Source of the DNA: a virus
Length of the DNA stretch: 64,000 nt
IMG/VR virus record: IMGVR_UViG_3300009448_000011
Span: 1 to 64,000 of that record
Strand: one strand, 5' to 3'
This document shows positions 54,382-61,459 of this stretch, one piece after another (within the stretch, counting starts at the first letter, position 1; each line of letters starts with the position of its first letter). Below the pieces are notes generated by a model that saw only the letters and a program-made list of their open reading frames with translations, did not search any database and was not told the DNA's origin. The translations under genes and the position numbers were made by a program.

Positions 54382-55178
54382 AAAGTTTCTTTTAAACCCA
54401 TTACATTATTATAATTTGTAACAACCAATTTTTTAATTAAGATCATATCTTGATTCCAATGCCAAGTAGGAGAGCCCACAATAACAGGTTTAATAGGTTT
54501 AGTAGATTGAACAGAGAGTTTACCTTTTAGATTTAGGCTACTAGAAGAAATGTCCATAGCAGTATAGCGAGAGATGTCGAGAGGATTAAAAGTAATTAAA
54601 GTAGGGTGAGTAGAATTATAAGTAAAGACGGTACGACGACTAGAATAGAGTTTTTGATTGGGATGTAATAATTTAGCAGCTTCAGTGCCACAAAGTAAAA
54701 TAGGGCAAGTAGGATTATATTTAGAAATAACATTTATTTCTTTTTCGAGCCATTTTATTTTACAAGAGCGAATATAGTGATCTTTAATATCAACTTTATC
54801 GCCTCTAGAATCAAAAGGACTGCATTTAAGTATATTAGTAAAAGCAATTTTATCATAGAAAGGTTTTAAAGTTTGTGGAAAATGAACATCCCAATCAAAA
54901 TGAAAGATAGTAGAATATTGAAAAAAGCGGCCGGCATTAGGCTTATCTATAGATTCTGTTTTAAGATTAGGAGCAAAACTAAAACCCTTTTTAAGTTCTT
55001 CTCGAGAAGGAAAAGGAGCAATAATAATTAAATTAACATTAGAAAGGCCGCCAAAAGTATGACCACCGATTGCGGAGCCACAAGAAAGAGCACAATTATT
55101 ACAATTAGAATCAAAATCTGGTAATAGTCTATAAACTCTTTTAGAAGGAGGAGAAGAAGGCAAGTGACCTTTAAGCAT
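54378..55178 (-). CDS. Uracil-DNA glycosylase superfamily protein
   Basis: The 266-residue product has an N-terminal Cys cluster (C26, C29, C33 in CNNCALSCG), followed by LIIIAPFPSREELKKGFSFA in the position of the family 4/5 GExPG loop. Next come a FTNILKCSPF segment in the usual N-x-x-K-C-x-P place, a further cysteine and WLEKEI, and PILLCGTEAAKLL. This order resembles Fe-S-type uracil-DNA glycosylases. The C-terminal His motif is less clear (THPTLITFNP). It could repair deaminated phage DNA or act as a replication-linked glycosylase-like protein. It overlaps the clamp loader by ATGA. Confidence 0.7.
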   Translation of the reverse strand: MLKGHLPSSPPSKRVYRLLPDFDSNCNNCALSCGSAIGGHTFGGLSNVNLIIIAPFPSREELKKGFSFAPNLKTESIDKPNAGRFFQYSTIFHFDWDVHFPQTLKPFYDKIAFTNILKCSPFDSRGDKVDIKDHYIRSCKIKWLEKEINVISKYNPTCPILLCGTEAAKLLHPNQKLYSSRRTVFTYNSTHPTLITFNPLDISRYTAMDISSSSLNLKGKLSVQSTKPIKPVIVGSPTWHWNQDMILIKKLVVTNYNNVMGLKETL

Positions 55179-55189
55179 AAATAATAGAA

Positions 55190-55579
55190 TCAGACATATT
55201 GTTTAAAAACAGAGGAATTTACTTCAAACAAATCAATAAAAGAAGTTTGTAAGACAACTAAATTAGCAATAGGAAAAAGAGGGTCAAGAGTAAGAGGTTG
55301 TGTAGATAGCAAAGAGAGAGACAAAGAAGTAGATTGTTTAGGGGCAACAACTTGACAAGAATCGACAATAGAACAAAGAGGTAAAAGAGGTAAAAGAGTA
55401 TATAACAAAGTAATAGGGGATTCACTATAAAGAAGAACGCCTAAATCTAAAGTAGTAATTAAATTTGGAGATAAAGTAAGAGAAAAAGGAGAATAGACTT
55501 TATAGCCAGTAGGCAGACAAAATTCTAACTGACTATTATGGCTAGAAATTGTTTTAGTAAAAATTATTTTATTTATCAT
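55190..55579 (-). CDS. Hypothetical protein, possibly dUTPase-fold (129 aa)
   Basis: I start at the ATG at 55579 (MINKIIFTKTISSHNSQLEF), since the longer frame upstream overlaps the HNH gene and is probably a shadow. The body (LPTGYKVYSPFSLTLSPNLI, then TLDLGVLLYS and a late FPIANLVVLQTS) follows the strand order of dUTPase-like proteins: a 'GY..YSP' early turn and a 'PIAxLVV' late strand. The RSS and DYRG catalytic motifs are absent. It is at best a non-catalytic relative. It is packed between the HNH and UDG-like genes. Confidence 0.45.
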   Translation of the reverse strand: MINKIIFTKTISSHNSQLEFCLPTGYKVYSPFSLTLSPNLITTLDLGVLLYSESPITLLYTLLPLLPLCSIVDSCQVVAPKQSTSLSLSLLSTQPLTLDPLFPIANLVVLQTSFIDLFEVNSSVFKQYV

Positions 55580-55592
55580 AGTTGTAAAAGAA

Positions 55593-56195
55593 TCACAAAA
55601 ATTTAAGAGACATATTAAAAATAAGTTTGGATTGTTGAAAAGGAAGATTAAGCAACAATTCTTTAAACAAATCGGCCCCAAAGTTTTGACTAGTGGCCTT
55701 AATAGATCTGATGAGAAGTTCACAAAAGTTCCCAACGCCAAACAAATTAACGCGATCAATATCAAATTTAACTTCTGCGTTATGGTAGTAGGCACTAGTA
55801 GAACAGCAAACAGAAGTAATATCAGCGATAACTTTGTTATTTGTGGGGGTAGTATACCAAAGATTGGAAATATGATTATCAGAAGGATTGTGATTTAAGT
55901 GATGAACTTCCACAGAACCTTTCAAAATCTTATGACCAAAATAGAGTTTTTTCCAACCTTTCCAGACATATAGAACTACTTGATGCATGCCCACAATTTG
56001 TTTTTTCTTGTTTGAGGCATGTAGTTTAAAGAAACAAGCATTTTTCAACAATTTAAACAAGGCTGGATTTTGGGTTTGAGTTAAAAACTTATAGCCATTT
56101 TTGTTAACAAAAAACCTAGCAGAAGGCAACAAAGTTTTAATTTTCTCTAATTTAACTTTGAGACTTTTTATACTTTGATTGTTAAATTGTTCCAT
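55593..56195 (-). CDS. HNH homing endonuclease
   Basis: The 200-residue product contains an HNH motif at about residues 95-120 (VEVHHLNHNPSDNHISNLWY), with His98-His99 and the downstream N-x-x-x-N-L-W typical of phage HNH_3-type enzymes. An upstream IVGMHQVVLYVW segment fits the strand before the HNH. Such proteins are mobile DNA endonucleases, often free-standing between phage genes. It follows a structured, terminator-bounded non-coding region (56196-56567). Relative to its neighbours it interrupts a run of replication genes, consistent with homing into the gap. Confidence 0.8.
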   Translation of the reverse strand: MEQFNNQSIKSLKVKLEKIKTLLPSARFFVNKNGYKFLTQTQNPALFKLLKNACFFKLHASNKKKQIVGMHQVVLYVWKGWKKLYFGHKILKGSVEVHHLNHNPSDNHISNLWYTTPTNNKVIADITSVCCSTSAYYHNAEVKFDIDRVNLFGVGNFCELLIRSIKATSQNFGADLFKELLLNLPFQQSKLIFNMSLKFL

Positions 56196-56228
56196 GATTT
56201 TTTATTATTTTTATTATTTTAATTATTT

Positions 56229-56272
56229 TAATTAAAAAATAAAAGCAATCAGAAATAGATCTAATTGCTTTT
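56229..56272 (-). terminator. Intrinsic terminator of candidate ncRNA
   Basis: On the - strand a 13-bp stem (AAAAGCAATTAGA paired with TCTGATTGCTTTT, one G:T pair), a 6-nt loop and a T-rich tail lie between the ncRNA region and the HNH gene start. This is a classical rho-independent form. Confidence 0.85.
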
Positions 56273-56539
56273 AAAGTAGTATTAAGTGCGCCTTTAACTG
56301 TATTTTAATAATTCGGATAGTCACAGTAAAACTATCTATGCTTTCCTACTGCACAACCATTTAAACAAAACTTTTAAAAAAAGTAAAATCTAAGGGGCTC
56401 TGGACTAGGTGATGGGTGCCTATCCCTTCTGATGATTAAAGTCGAGTCTTCTAGACAGATATTTAATTTTAAGGTAACAAGTAAAGGCTAAGATTAATAT
56501 CTATACTCCTAATCAGGACAATATAGATATTAATCTTAG
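56235..56539 (-). ncRNA. Candidate structured non-coding RNA
   Basis: The 372-nt gap between the clamp and HNH genes has no ORF but much structure. The 5' end is an 18-bp perfect stem (56522-56539 with 56488-56505) whose loop holds an inner TCCT/AGGA stem. Then follow an AAGGG/CCCTT stem enclosing TAGG/CCTA, a GATAGT/ACTATC hairpin (about 56310-56335), a possible TGTGC/GCGCA closing stem, and finally an intrinsic terminator. A TATAAT -10 (56549-56544) with a weak TTGTTA -35 at a 19-nt spacer would start transcription at the first stem. No known RNA family is recognised. An intron remnant linked to the HNH gene is an alternative, but no group I core was found. Confidence 0.55.
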
Positions 56540-56567
56540 AAATATTATAACATAAAATTACTTAAAA

Positions 56568-57740
56568 TTAACAATTAGCCTCATAAATAATAACATCACT
56601 AGAGACGTCATCTTGTTTATGAGAACACAAATGAATAACTTTAATAGGAGTTGAGTTTTTAACATCAATTTTTTTAATATTAATTTGAACAGTATCAAGA
56701 GGAAGAATTTTATGTTTAGGGCCACCCATAGCGCGAAGAGCTTTAATAATATGGCCAACAGAAAGATTAATTTTCTCAAAAATACCTTGAGTAGAAACTT
56801 TCAAAGAAGAAGGAATAATAATATTACTTTTACTACTATCAATTTTAATATGAAATTGGGAGAGTTCGAGATCAACTTCAAAGTTAATAATATTAGTTTC
56901 AGTAGAATCATAACTTTGCCATTTAATACTTTCAGTAATATCTTCATATTCGACTTGAATAAAGGAATTACAAGGTTGAGAAATAATAGTATCAACTTTA
57001 AGAACAATATTATTAGGAGAATTATCAACTATAAAACACATTTCGCCTTCATTAGAATAAAACTTAAGAGAGTTAAGAGAAGAGCTAAAAGAAAGCATTA
57101 CCTGATCGCCGAGGAGAGGAATAATACGAAGAAGAGCGGGTCTAATAGCGCCTTTAAAATGGCCAGTACTATTAGTAGAAGTAATAGATTTATAGCGAAT
57201 ATAGCTAGTTTCAGTAAATTGAACATACATAAAGATAGTAGAAGAATTAGTAGTAACAAATATTTCTCTATCATTATAAGAATTAGCACAAGCAATAGGA
57301 ATCAAGTCCAAGAAATAAGAAAGAGAGGGACAAATATCGACATAAGAAAGAGGATCAAATAATTTATCAGAAAGAAGACTATCTTGACTAAAATATTGAT
57401 TATCAACAATAGAGCCAAAAGGTTTCATTTCATAATGTAAAAGATTATTATTACTAGAGATTTCCAAGCCATATTTAGGATTAAGCTTAGCAGTCATTGC
57501 TTTTAATTTATTAGAGAGAACAATTTGGCGACCTTCTTCAACAATATCAACTAAAAGTTTCAATTTAACAGAATGACTAGTCAAATCAACAGTAGTAATT
57601 TCGAGAGTCCCTTCCGCTTTATTTGTTTTTAACTCAATACATTGTTCCACACTATTAAGTTGTTTTCTTATACTAGGAATCGAGCAAATAGCATTAATGA
57701 TTTTTTTATAATCAGCTATATTTTCTATTCTAACTTTCAT
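56568..57740 (-). CDS. Sliding clamp (DnaN-like)
   Basis: The 390-residue, beta-rich, acidic product begins KVRIENIADYKKIINAICSI, an opening helix after a first strand as in beta-clamp domains. It has three weakly repeated halves, including the LSNKLKAMTAKLN and FEKINLSVGHIIKALRAMGG helices. The length matches DnaN and exceeds T4 gp45. The genomic setting with clamp-loader genes supports a processivity clamp. I see no catalytic motif. Sequence similarity by eye is modest, so the call rests on length, composition and context. Confidence 0.6.
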   Translation of the reverse strand: MKVRIENIADYKKIINAICSIPSIRKQLNSVEQCIELKTNKAEGTLEITTVDLTSHSVKLKLLVDIVEEGRQIVLSNKLKAMTAKLNPKYGLEISSNNNLLHYEMKPFGSIVDNQYFSQDSLLSDKLFDPLSYVDICPSLSYFLDLIPIACANSYNDREIFVTTNSSTIFMYVQFTETSYIRYKSITSTNSTGHFKGAIRPALLRIIPLLGDQVMLSFSSSLNSLKFYSNEGEMCFIVDNSPNNIVLKVDTIISQPCNSFIQVEYEDITESIKWQSYDSTETNIINFEVDLELSQFHIKIDSSKSNIIIPSSLKVSTQGIFEKINLSVGHIIKALRAMGGPKHKILPLDTVQINIKKIDVKNSTPIKVIHLCSHKQDDVSSDVIIYEANC

Positions 57741-57780
57741 AATATTATTTATATTCTTTATTATTAATAATCAATTACAT

Positions 57781-57810
57781 TTGACATACTAAGTTATGGT
57801 ATGTTATACT
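57781..57810 (+). promoter_or_regulatory. Sigma-70 promoter of cassette A
   Basis: TTGACA (57781-57786), an 18-nt spacer and TATACT (57805-57810) form a near-consensus vegetative promoter. The spacer holds an ACATAC/GTATGT dyad that could bind a repressor. The homologous cassette B has the same -35 (with TAC following), the same spacing and a perfect TATAAT. Confidence 0.8.
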
Positions 57811-57834
57811 TTAAAAAAGGAAAAAGAGAATAGA

Positions 57835-58419
57835 ATGAATTTAGAAACTTGTCAAAACTTAAGCTTGATAATAGAAAAAGACCAAACAATTGAAGTAATT
57901 GAAATTTGGGCAAAAGTATTATATATAAGAAGAAGCAAAGGAAGAAATTCATTTTATTCGAAGAAAGGAATAACAAAAGAAACAGAAGGAATATTTTGTA
58001 ATAACTTAAAAGTTTCAGAAAATTATAAAAGCCTTTTTAAAAAATACCACCCCGATTTAAACAAAGGAAAAGAAAGTTATGTTGACATTTCAAAAAACAT
58101 TAATAGATGGAAAAACTTATTACTTGAGAGTGGACAAAGAGAGTTTGATCAACAATTATATACAGAGCTTATTGAGTTTTGTGGACCACTCACATCCATT
58201 TTCACTATTGGAACCAGAGCAAGTTTTATCGCAAAACAAACGTGCGGATCTATCAACATCCCTCAATTTAGTTCTGAACAGGAATTTGTTGAGTGGAAAG
58301 CAGCGCCAAAGCAAGTTGCTTCCAGGCAAGCGTTCCTTGATAGCCAACTTACTAGAGCTCAAATCATCAAAAAGTACGGTAAATCCTACTATGATTATGA
58401 AAGAGATCTTCCTTTTTAA
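57835..58419 (+). CDS. Cassette A ORF1, J-domain-like protein (194 aa)
   Basis: I choose the ATG at 57835 (MNLETCQNLS) because it aligns with the start of the cassette B homolog and follows a purine-rich ribosome-binding region. The 194-residue protein has EVIEIWAKVLYIRRSKGR, then YKSLFKKYHPDLNKGKESYV, which resembles the helix II-HPD-helix III part of a J-domain. CGPLTSIFTIG, SSEQEFVEWK and a terminal ERDLPF are shared with cassette B. The last 341 nt also encode ORF2 in another frame. A strong promoter stands just upstream. It is + strand among - strand genes, suggesting an acquired unit. Function is unknown; the J-like resemblance is weak evidence for chaperone interaction. Confidence 0.7.
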   Translation: MNLETCQNLSLIIEKDQTIEVIEIWAKVLYIRRSKGRNSFYSKKGITKETEGIFCNNLKVSENYKSLFKKYHPDLNKGKESYVDISKNINRWKNLLLESGQREFDQQLYTELIEFCGPLTSIFTIGTRASFIAKQTCGSINIPQFSSEQEFVEWKAAPKQVASRQAFLDSQLTRAQIIKKYGKSYYDYERDLPF

Positions 58420-58825
58420 TCCTGACCAGGACACTATAATACGTCCTTACGGATTAGAAAAAAATCAAATGTATAGTAATTATATGCCAACGGGCAAAGA
58501 AAGCAAAAATTATTTAAGGAGTTACATTAATAAAGCAGAATCTTTAGGGATCAAAGTCAAAGCTTTCAATTTTAACATTTGCGGTCCTGTTGTCACACAA
58601 GAAGCTATTGAATTCGCCAATTACATGAATATTGCAATTAAAGAATTAAATGGAGTGAAAATACAAATCAATGTATTCACTTTGGAACAATTAATCAAAG
58701 AATTAATGACAAATATAAATGGAAACAAATGGTTCATCACTTCGCAAGTTCCAAGTATATGCTGGGGAAAAGATCAGGTACAATATTTAATTTCAGAAAA
58801 AAAAGCTATATTAACAGAAAGTTAA
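58079..58825 (+). CDS. Cassette A ORF2, dual-frame overlapping protein
   Basis: The 248-residue ORF (MLTFQKTLIDGKTYYLRVDK) overlaps ORF1 by 341 nt in another frame. It is homologous along its full length to the cassette B ORF2: shared QK.LI.GKTYYL, VD.SHPFS.LE, STSL.L.LNRN, MKEIFLF, GKESKNY.RSY and LEQLI. Conservation of both frames in both cassettes argues that the overlap is coding. A shorter product from the ATG at 58397 (MKEIFLF, 142 aa) is also possible. No known family is recognised; a mobile-element nuclease is a guess. Confidence 0.65.
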   Translation: MLTFQKTLIDGKTYYLRVDKESLINNYIQSLLSFVDHSHPFSLLEPEQVLSQNKRADLSTSLNLVLNRNLLSGKQRQSKLLPGKRSLIANLLELKSSKSTVNPTMIMKEIFLFNPDQDTIIRPYGLEKNQMYSNYMPTGKESKNYLRSYINKAESLGIKVKAFNFNICGPVVTQEAIEFANYMNIAIKELNGVKIQINVFTLEQLIKELMTNINGNKWFITSQVPSICWGKDQVQYLISEKKAILTES

Positions 58826-58898
58826 CGTTCTGATTCATCTATTCCTTCAGACTTATCAATTTTATTCATTTCGCCCCAAAGACCATCTAAATTTTCTT

Positions 58899-58936
58899 CA
58901 TCAGAACCCTCATTGTTCTGATGATTCTTTTTTTTT
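58899..58936. terminator. Terminator of cassette A
   Basis: On the + strand, CATCAGAAC and GTTCTGATG form a perfect 9-bp stem with a 7-nt loop, followed by ATTC and nine T. It would end cassette A transcripts. It lies within the 3' end of the opposing gene at 58910-59383, whose A9 run is the complement of this T-run. Confidence 0.8.
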
Positions 58937-59383
58937 CTCAACCTTACTAAAGTCTTCAGTTACAGTATTAAAAATTTTAATAATAGCTTGTTTTTCTTGT
59001 AGAAACTTCATTAAGGCACTTGTTAGTGAAGTATTACATTCACTAACAACATGCATAGAATATTCAAGATAAAGATCATCAGGGTTCAAAGAACTAAGAG
59101 AAAGAATACCTTCAAGACCAGGCTGAACACTCATAATAATATTAATCAAAAAATCGGGGCTTATAAAAAGAGGAACTTCTATAGGCAAAACAATACGAAT
59201 TAAATGATTAGATAAAGGATAAATTTGAGAAAAACCGTACGAAGTTTCTCCTTCAATTAACCACCCTTTATCTTCTAAAAATTTAACATTACAAAATTCT
59301 AAATATTGAAATAATATTTTATTATTACGAATAGAAAGCATATATTCGTAAGGATTAAAATTAGGATTAGGAGTAGAAAGCAT
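58910..59383 (-). CDS. Hypothetical protein with possible slippage-extended acidic tail
   Basis: The 157-residue product is not recognised (YGFSQIYPLSNHLIRIVLPI, LSSLNPDDLYLEYSMHVVSE). Near its end the codons AAA AAA AAA GAA contain nine consecutive A (58936-58928). In the +1 frame after this run, 33 further codons are open to a TAA at 58824-58822, encoding a very acidic tail (NEGSDEENLDGLWGEMNKID ... GIDESER) with no stops. Loss of one A, by mutation or transcriptional slippage, would give a 58822-59383 gene. The N-terminus contains a 42-bp duplication, so the true start may be the ATG at 59341 or 59383. Confidence 0.6.
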   Translation of the reverse strand: MLSTPNPNFNPYEYMLSIRNNKILFQYLEFCNVKFLEDKGWLIEGETSYGFSQIYPLSNHLIRIVLPIEVPLFISPDFLINIIMSVQPGLEGILSLSSLNPDDLYLEYSMHVVSECNTSLTSALMKFLQEKQAIIKIFNTVTEDFSKVEKKKESSEQ

Positions 59384-59406
59384 ATATTCGTAAGGATTAA
59401 AATTAG
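59332..59406. repeat. 33-bp direct repeat with 42-bp period at gene start
   Basis: An identical 33-bp sequence occurs at 59332-59364 and 59374-59406 (both begin TAGAAAGCATATATTCG). It duplicates 14 codons including the ATG of the gene at 58910-59383. It lies 36 bp from the left end of the TnpB element and may stem from repair or replication slippage near it. Confidence 0.9.
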
Positions 59407-59644
59407 TTTTAAAAAAATTGACTTTTTGTTATTTTGATTTACCTAAAATAGCAGAATGCCCCCATCAGAACGGTACTCCGTTTGGTGGCGGGATGAATGC
59501 GAGTGAGGCGACGATTGCCTGTCCTCCTTCCGAGATCTACCGATTGTCGGGATTGTCGGACAGGCATAAGGAGACGAACAAATTCATTGCTTATTCAATG
59601 TTTTATCTGAGTTTTTCTGGATAAAATTATGCTATCATAGTTTC

Positions 59645-60907
59645 ATGATAGTTAGAGAAGCCAAGCTAAAATACGGTACAGCAGAGCAATATTCTGCCAT
59701 TGATAAAGCCATCCGAACAGCACAGTTCATTCGGAACAAAGCCGTTCGCTATTGGATGGACAATCAAGGTACGAGTAAAGCCGATCTGTACAGTATCTGC
59801 AAAGACTTGGCTAAAGAGTTTGACTTTGCTAAAAAGCTTAACTCCGCTGCTCGTCAGGCTAGTGCTGAACGTGCTTGGGTTGCTATCTCTAGCTTCTACA
59901 CCCGATGCAAAAAGCGGCTCACTCCAGTTGGGTCTCCCAACCATGGAAGTAAGACAAAACAAGGCGTAGGCAAGAAAGGTTTTCCAAAGTTTAAGAAACA
60001 TTGTCGTTCTGTTGAGTATAAGGTTTCAGGATGGAAACTATCGAAAGATTGCAAATCGATCGCATTCACTGATGGTTTTGAGATTGGAACATTATCGATA
60101 TTTTGCAACAATGAAACTCAAGAAGACTTGCATAGGCTGAAAATTAATCGTGTGCGGATCGTGCGGAGAGCAGACGGGTATTATGCCCAATTCTGTTTTG
60201 ATGCAGATCGTAAAGAGCAAGGGGAATATTCAGGCAATGTTGTCGGATTGGATTTAGGGTTGAAGTTTTTCACCAAAGACCAAAACGATAATGCTGTAAT
60301 ATATCCACAGTTCTTGAGAAAGGCCCAGATGCAACTCAAGAAAACTCAACGTCGATTAAGCAAGAAATTTGTGAAGGGTGCCAAACCCCAATCAAACAAC
60401 TACCACAAGGCGCAAAAACAACTAGGAAGAATTCATCTCAAAATTCAACGCCAGCGAAAAGATTGGGCGATAAAAGCCGCCCGAAACGTAGTGATATCTA
60501 ACGATGTCGTGGTGTATGAAAATTTGAAGATTGCGAACATGGTCAAAAATCATCATTTGGCTAAGTCAATTTCCGATGCTGGTTGGTATCAATACACTCA
60601 ATGGCTGGACTACTATGGCAAGATTTGGGATAAAGCAGTTGTGGCAGTATCGCCAAACTATACGTCTCAAGATTGCTCTAATTGCGGTCATCGAGTGAAA
60701 AAGTCTCTTAGTACCAGAACGCACTCATGCCCCAACTGCAAAATTGAAATTTGTCGCGATACGAATGCGGCTTTGAATATCTTGCACAAGGGATTGAACA
60801 TTCTTGGTGTTGAGTGGGACAAAAACAGTACTTCTGGGCAAGAAGGATCTGCCTCTGAGAATGAGGGAAAGCGCGGGGAGAGATGTACCTCTACAGTCGA
60901 TGAGTAA
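59645..60907 (+). CDS. tnpB: TnpB (OrfB) RNA-guided nuclease
   Basis: The 420-residue product has the TnpB layout: an N-terminal WED/REC-like part, then a split RuvC with D203 (VGLDLGLKFF), E292 (VVVYENLKI) and D372 (CRDTNAALNIL). Its zinc finger uses C344, C347, C362 and C365 (CSNCGH ... CPNCK). All catalytic residues are present, so it is probably active. TnpB uses an RNA made from the element's right end to cut empty donor sites and so favour element retention. The Ser/Gly/Glu-rich C-terminus after residue 390 overlaps the RNA-coding end. Codon use is unlike the AT-rich phage genes. Confidence 0.95.
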   Translation: MIVREAKLKYGTAEQYSAIDKAIRTAQFIRNKAVRYWMDNQGTSKADLYSICKDLAKEFDFAKKLNSAARQASAERAWVAISSFYTRCKKRLTPVGSPNHGSKTKQGVGKKGFPKFKKHCRSVEYKVSGWKLSKDCKSIAFTDGFEIGTLSIFCNNETQEDLHRLKINRVRIVRRADGYYAQFCFDADRKEQGEYSGNVVGLDLGLKFFTKDQNDNAVIYPQFLRKAQMQLKKTQRRLSKKFVKGAKPQSNNYHKAQKQLGRIHLKIQRQRKDWAIKAARNVVISNDVVVYENLKIANMVKNHHLAKSISDAGWYQYTQWLDYYGKIWDKAVVAVSPNYTSQDCSNCGHRVKKSLSTRTHSCPNCKIEICRDTNAALNILHKGLNILGVEWDKNSTSGQEGSASENEGKRGERCTSTVDE

Positions 60908-60993
60908 TTAAAGACTGCAAGTAATTCTCTGTGAACCGCGAATAAGAATCCCCCGCTATATCGGTACTTCGATTAGCGGCGGGAGTATGTCAA
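60865..60993 (+). ncRNA. Candidate TnpB guide (omega) RNA scaffold
   Basis: The end of tnpB and the right end of the element can fold: CGCGG (60872-60876) with CCGCG (60936-60940) and GAGAGA (60878-60883) with TCTCT (60926-60930), followed by the right-end hairpin. In characterised TnpB elements the omega RNA comes from this region and reads into flanking DNA as guide, here AAAAAGTCAATG. The assignment is by position and folding only. Confidence 0.5.
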
Positions 60994-61036
60994 AAAAAGT
61001 CAATGAAAAAAGTAAAAAAATTAATAGTTAAAAAAA

Positions 61037-61459
61037 TTAATAGTTAAAAATATCTATAGTTGTATTATTGTTAGTTCGTTTAAAGATATAACTATTATTT
61101 TGATAGAGGGTGTATTCTTTTAATTGAATACCAGGAGTGATCAAGTCATAATCAAAAGCAACAATAGCATAGCCAGTGCCATCATTAATAGTCCAGGTTA
61201 TATAGAACTTACTTTTCAAATATTGATCATAGCTAGTATCCATGTCGTAGTAGATACCGTAGGGGGTAGTATTTTCCAGGTAAATTTGGCTAGAAGAAGT
61301 AGCACAATAATTCGATTCTGTCAAACCCAACCACATATTATCGGGAGAACAAGTATTTTGAGAATTTGGCTCGGTTAATTGAAGTTCTGCAGAGGCAGAA
61401 GAACCGCTGATCAAAATACTTAAAATAACTACAATGCCGATTTTCAAATTATTAAACAT
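61037..61459 (-). CDS. Secreted/exported protein with signal peptide (140 aa)
   Basis: The first 24 residues (MFNNLKIGIVVILSILISGS then SASA) form a classical signal peptide with an ASA|E cleavage site. The mature 116 residues are beta-rich with two cysteines (NTCSPDNMW and SNYCATSS) that may pair, and an aspartate/tyrosine-rich middle (YGIYYDMDTSYDQYLKSKFY). No family is recognised. It should be exported to the host periplasm or surface and could act in superinfection exclusion or lysis. Its downstream terminator was split by the TnpB element. Confidence 0.65.
   Translation of the reverse strand: MFNNLKIGIVVILSILISGSSASAELQLTEPNSQNTCSPDNMWLGLTESNYCATSSSQIYLENTTPYGIYYDMDTSYDQYLKSKFYITWTINDGTGYAIVAFDYDLITPGIQLKEYTLYQNNSYIFKRTNNNTTIDIFNY

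Larger units (their letters stand above)
59443..60993 (+). mobile_element. IS608-like (IS200/IS605) TnpB-only element
   Basis: The element starts after TTAC (59439-59442) and ends with TCAA (60990-60993), the left and right cleavage motifs known for IS608. Subterminal hairpins are present at both ends and resemble one another: CCCCCATC..AACGGTACTCCGTT..GGTGGCGGG at about 59457-59491, and CCCCCGCTA..ATCGGTACTTCGAT..TAGCGGCGGG at about 60950-60983. A GAAT guide precedes the right hairpin. It carries tnpB but no tnpA transposase, so it needs one in trans. It is visibly more GC-rich than the phage sequence, pointing to recent arrival from a host. Exact boundaries are confirmed by reconstitution of a perfect hairpin in the empty site. 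Confidence 0.88.
59411..61004 (-). terminator. Intrinsic terminator split by the TnpB element
   Basis: Removing the element (59443-60993) joins TTAC at 59442 to AAAAAGTCAAT at 60994-61004. The arms CAAAAAGTCAAT and ATTGACTTTTTG (59417-59428) then pair perfectly over 12 bp around a 13-nt loop, followed on the - strand by T7 (59417-59411). This would have terminated the - strand gene at 61037-61459 and is now separated by 1.55 kb. Confidence 0.8.

Noticed and set aside
55580-55795. Longer start for the 129-residue gene at 55190
   Set aside because: The extra 72 residues overlap the HNH gene in another frame and look like a hydrophobic shadow; the ATG at 55579 gives normal packing.
56290-56480. 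Group I intron core in the ncRNA region before the HNH gene
   Set aside because: TAGTCC and GACT-like strings occur, but no P4-type GGGAA block, R element or flanking exons could be found.
56685-57362. 225-residue + strand ORF
   Set aside because: It lies antisense inside the sliding clamp gene and is rich in Arg/Asn/Ile from complementing its codons; no promoter or ribosome-binding site supports it.
59418-59624. 68-residue ORF upstream of tnpB
   Set aside because: It covers the left-end hairpin of the mobile element and has no protein-like features.
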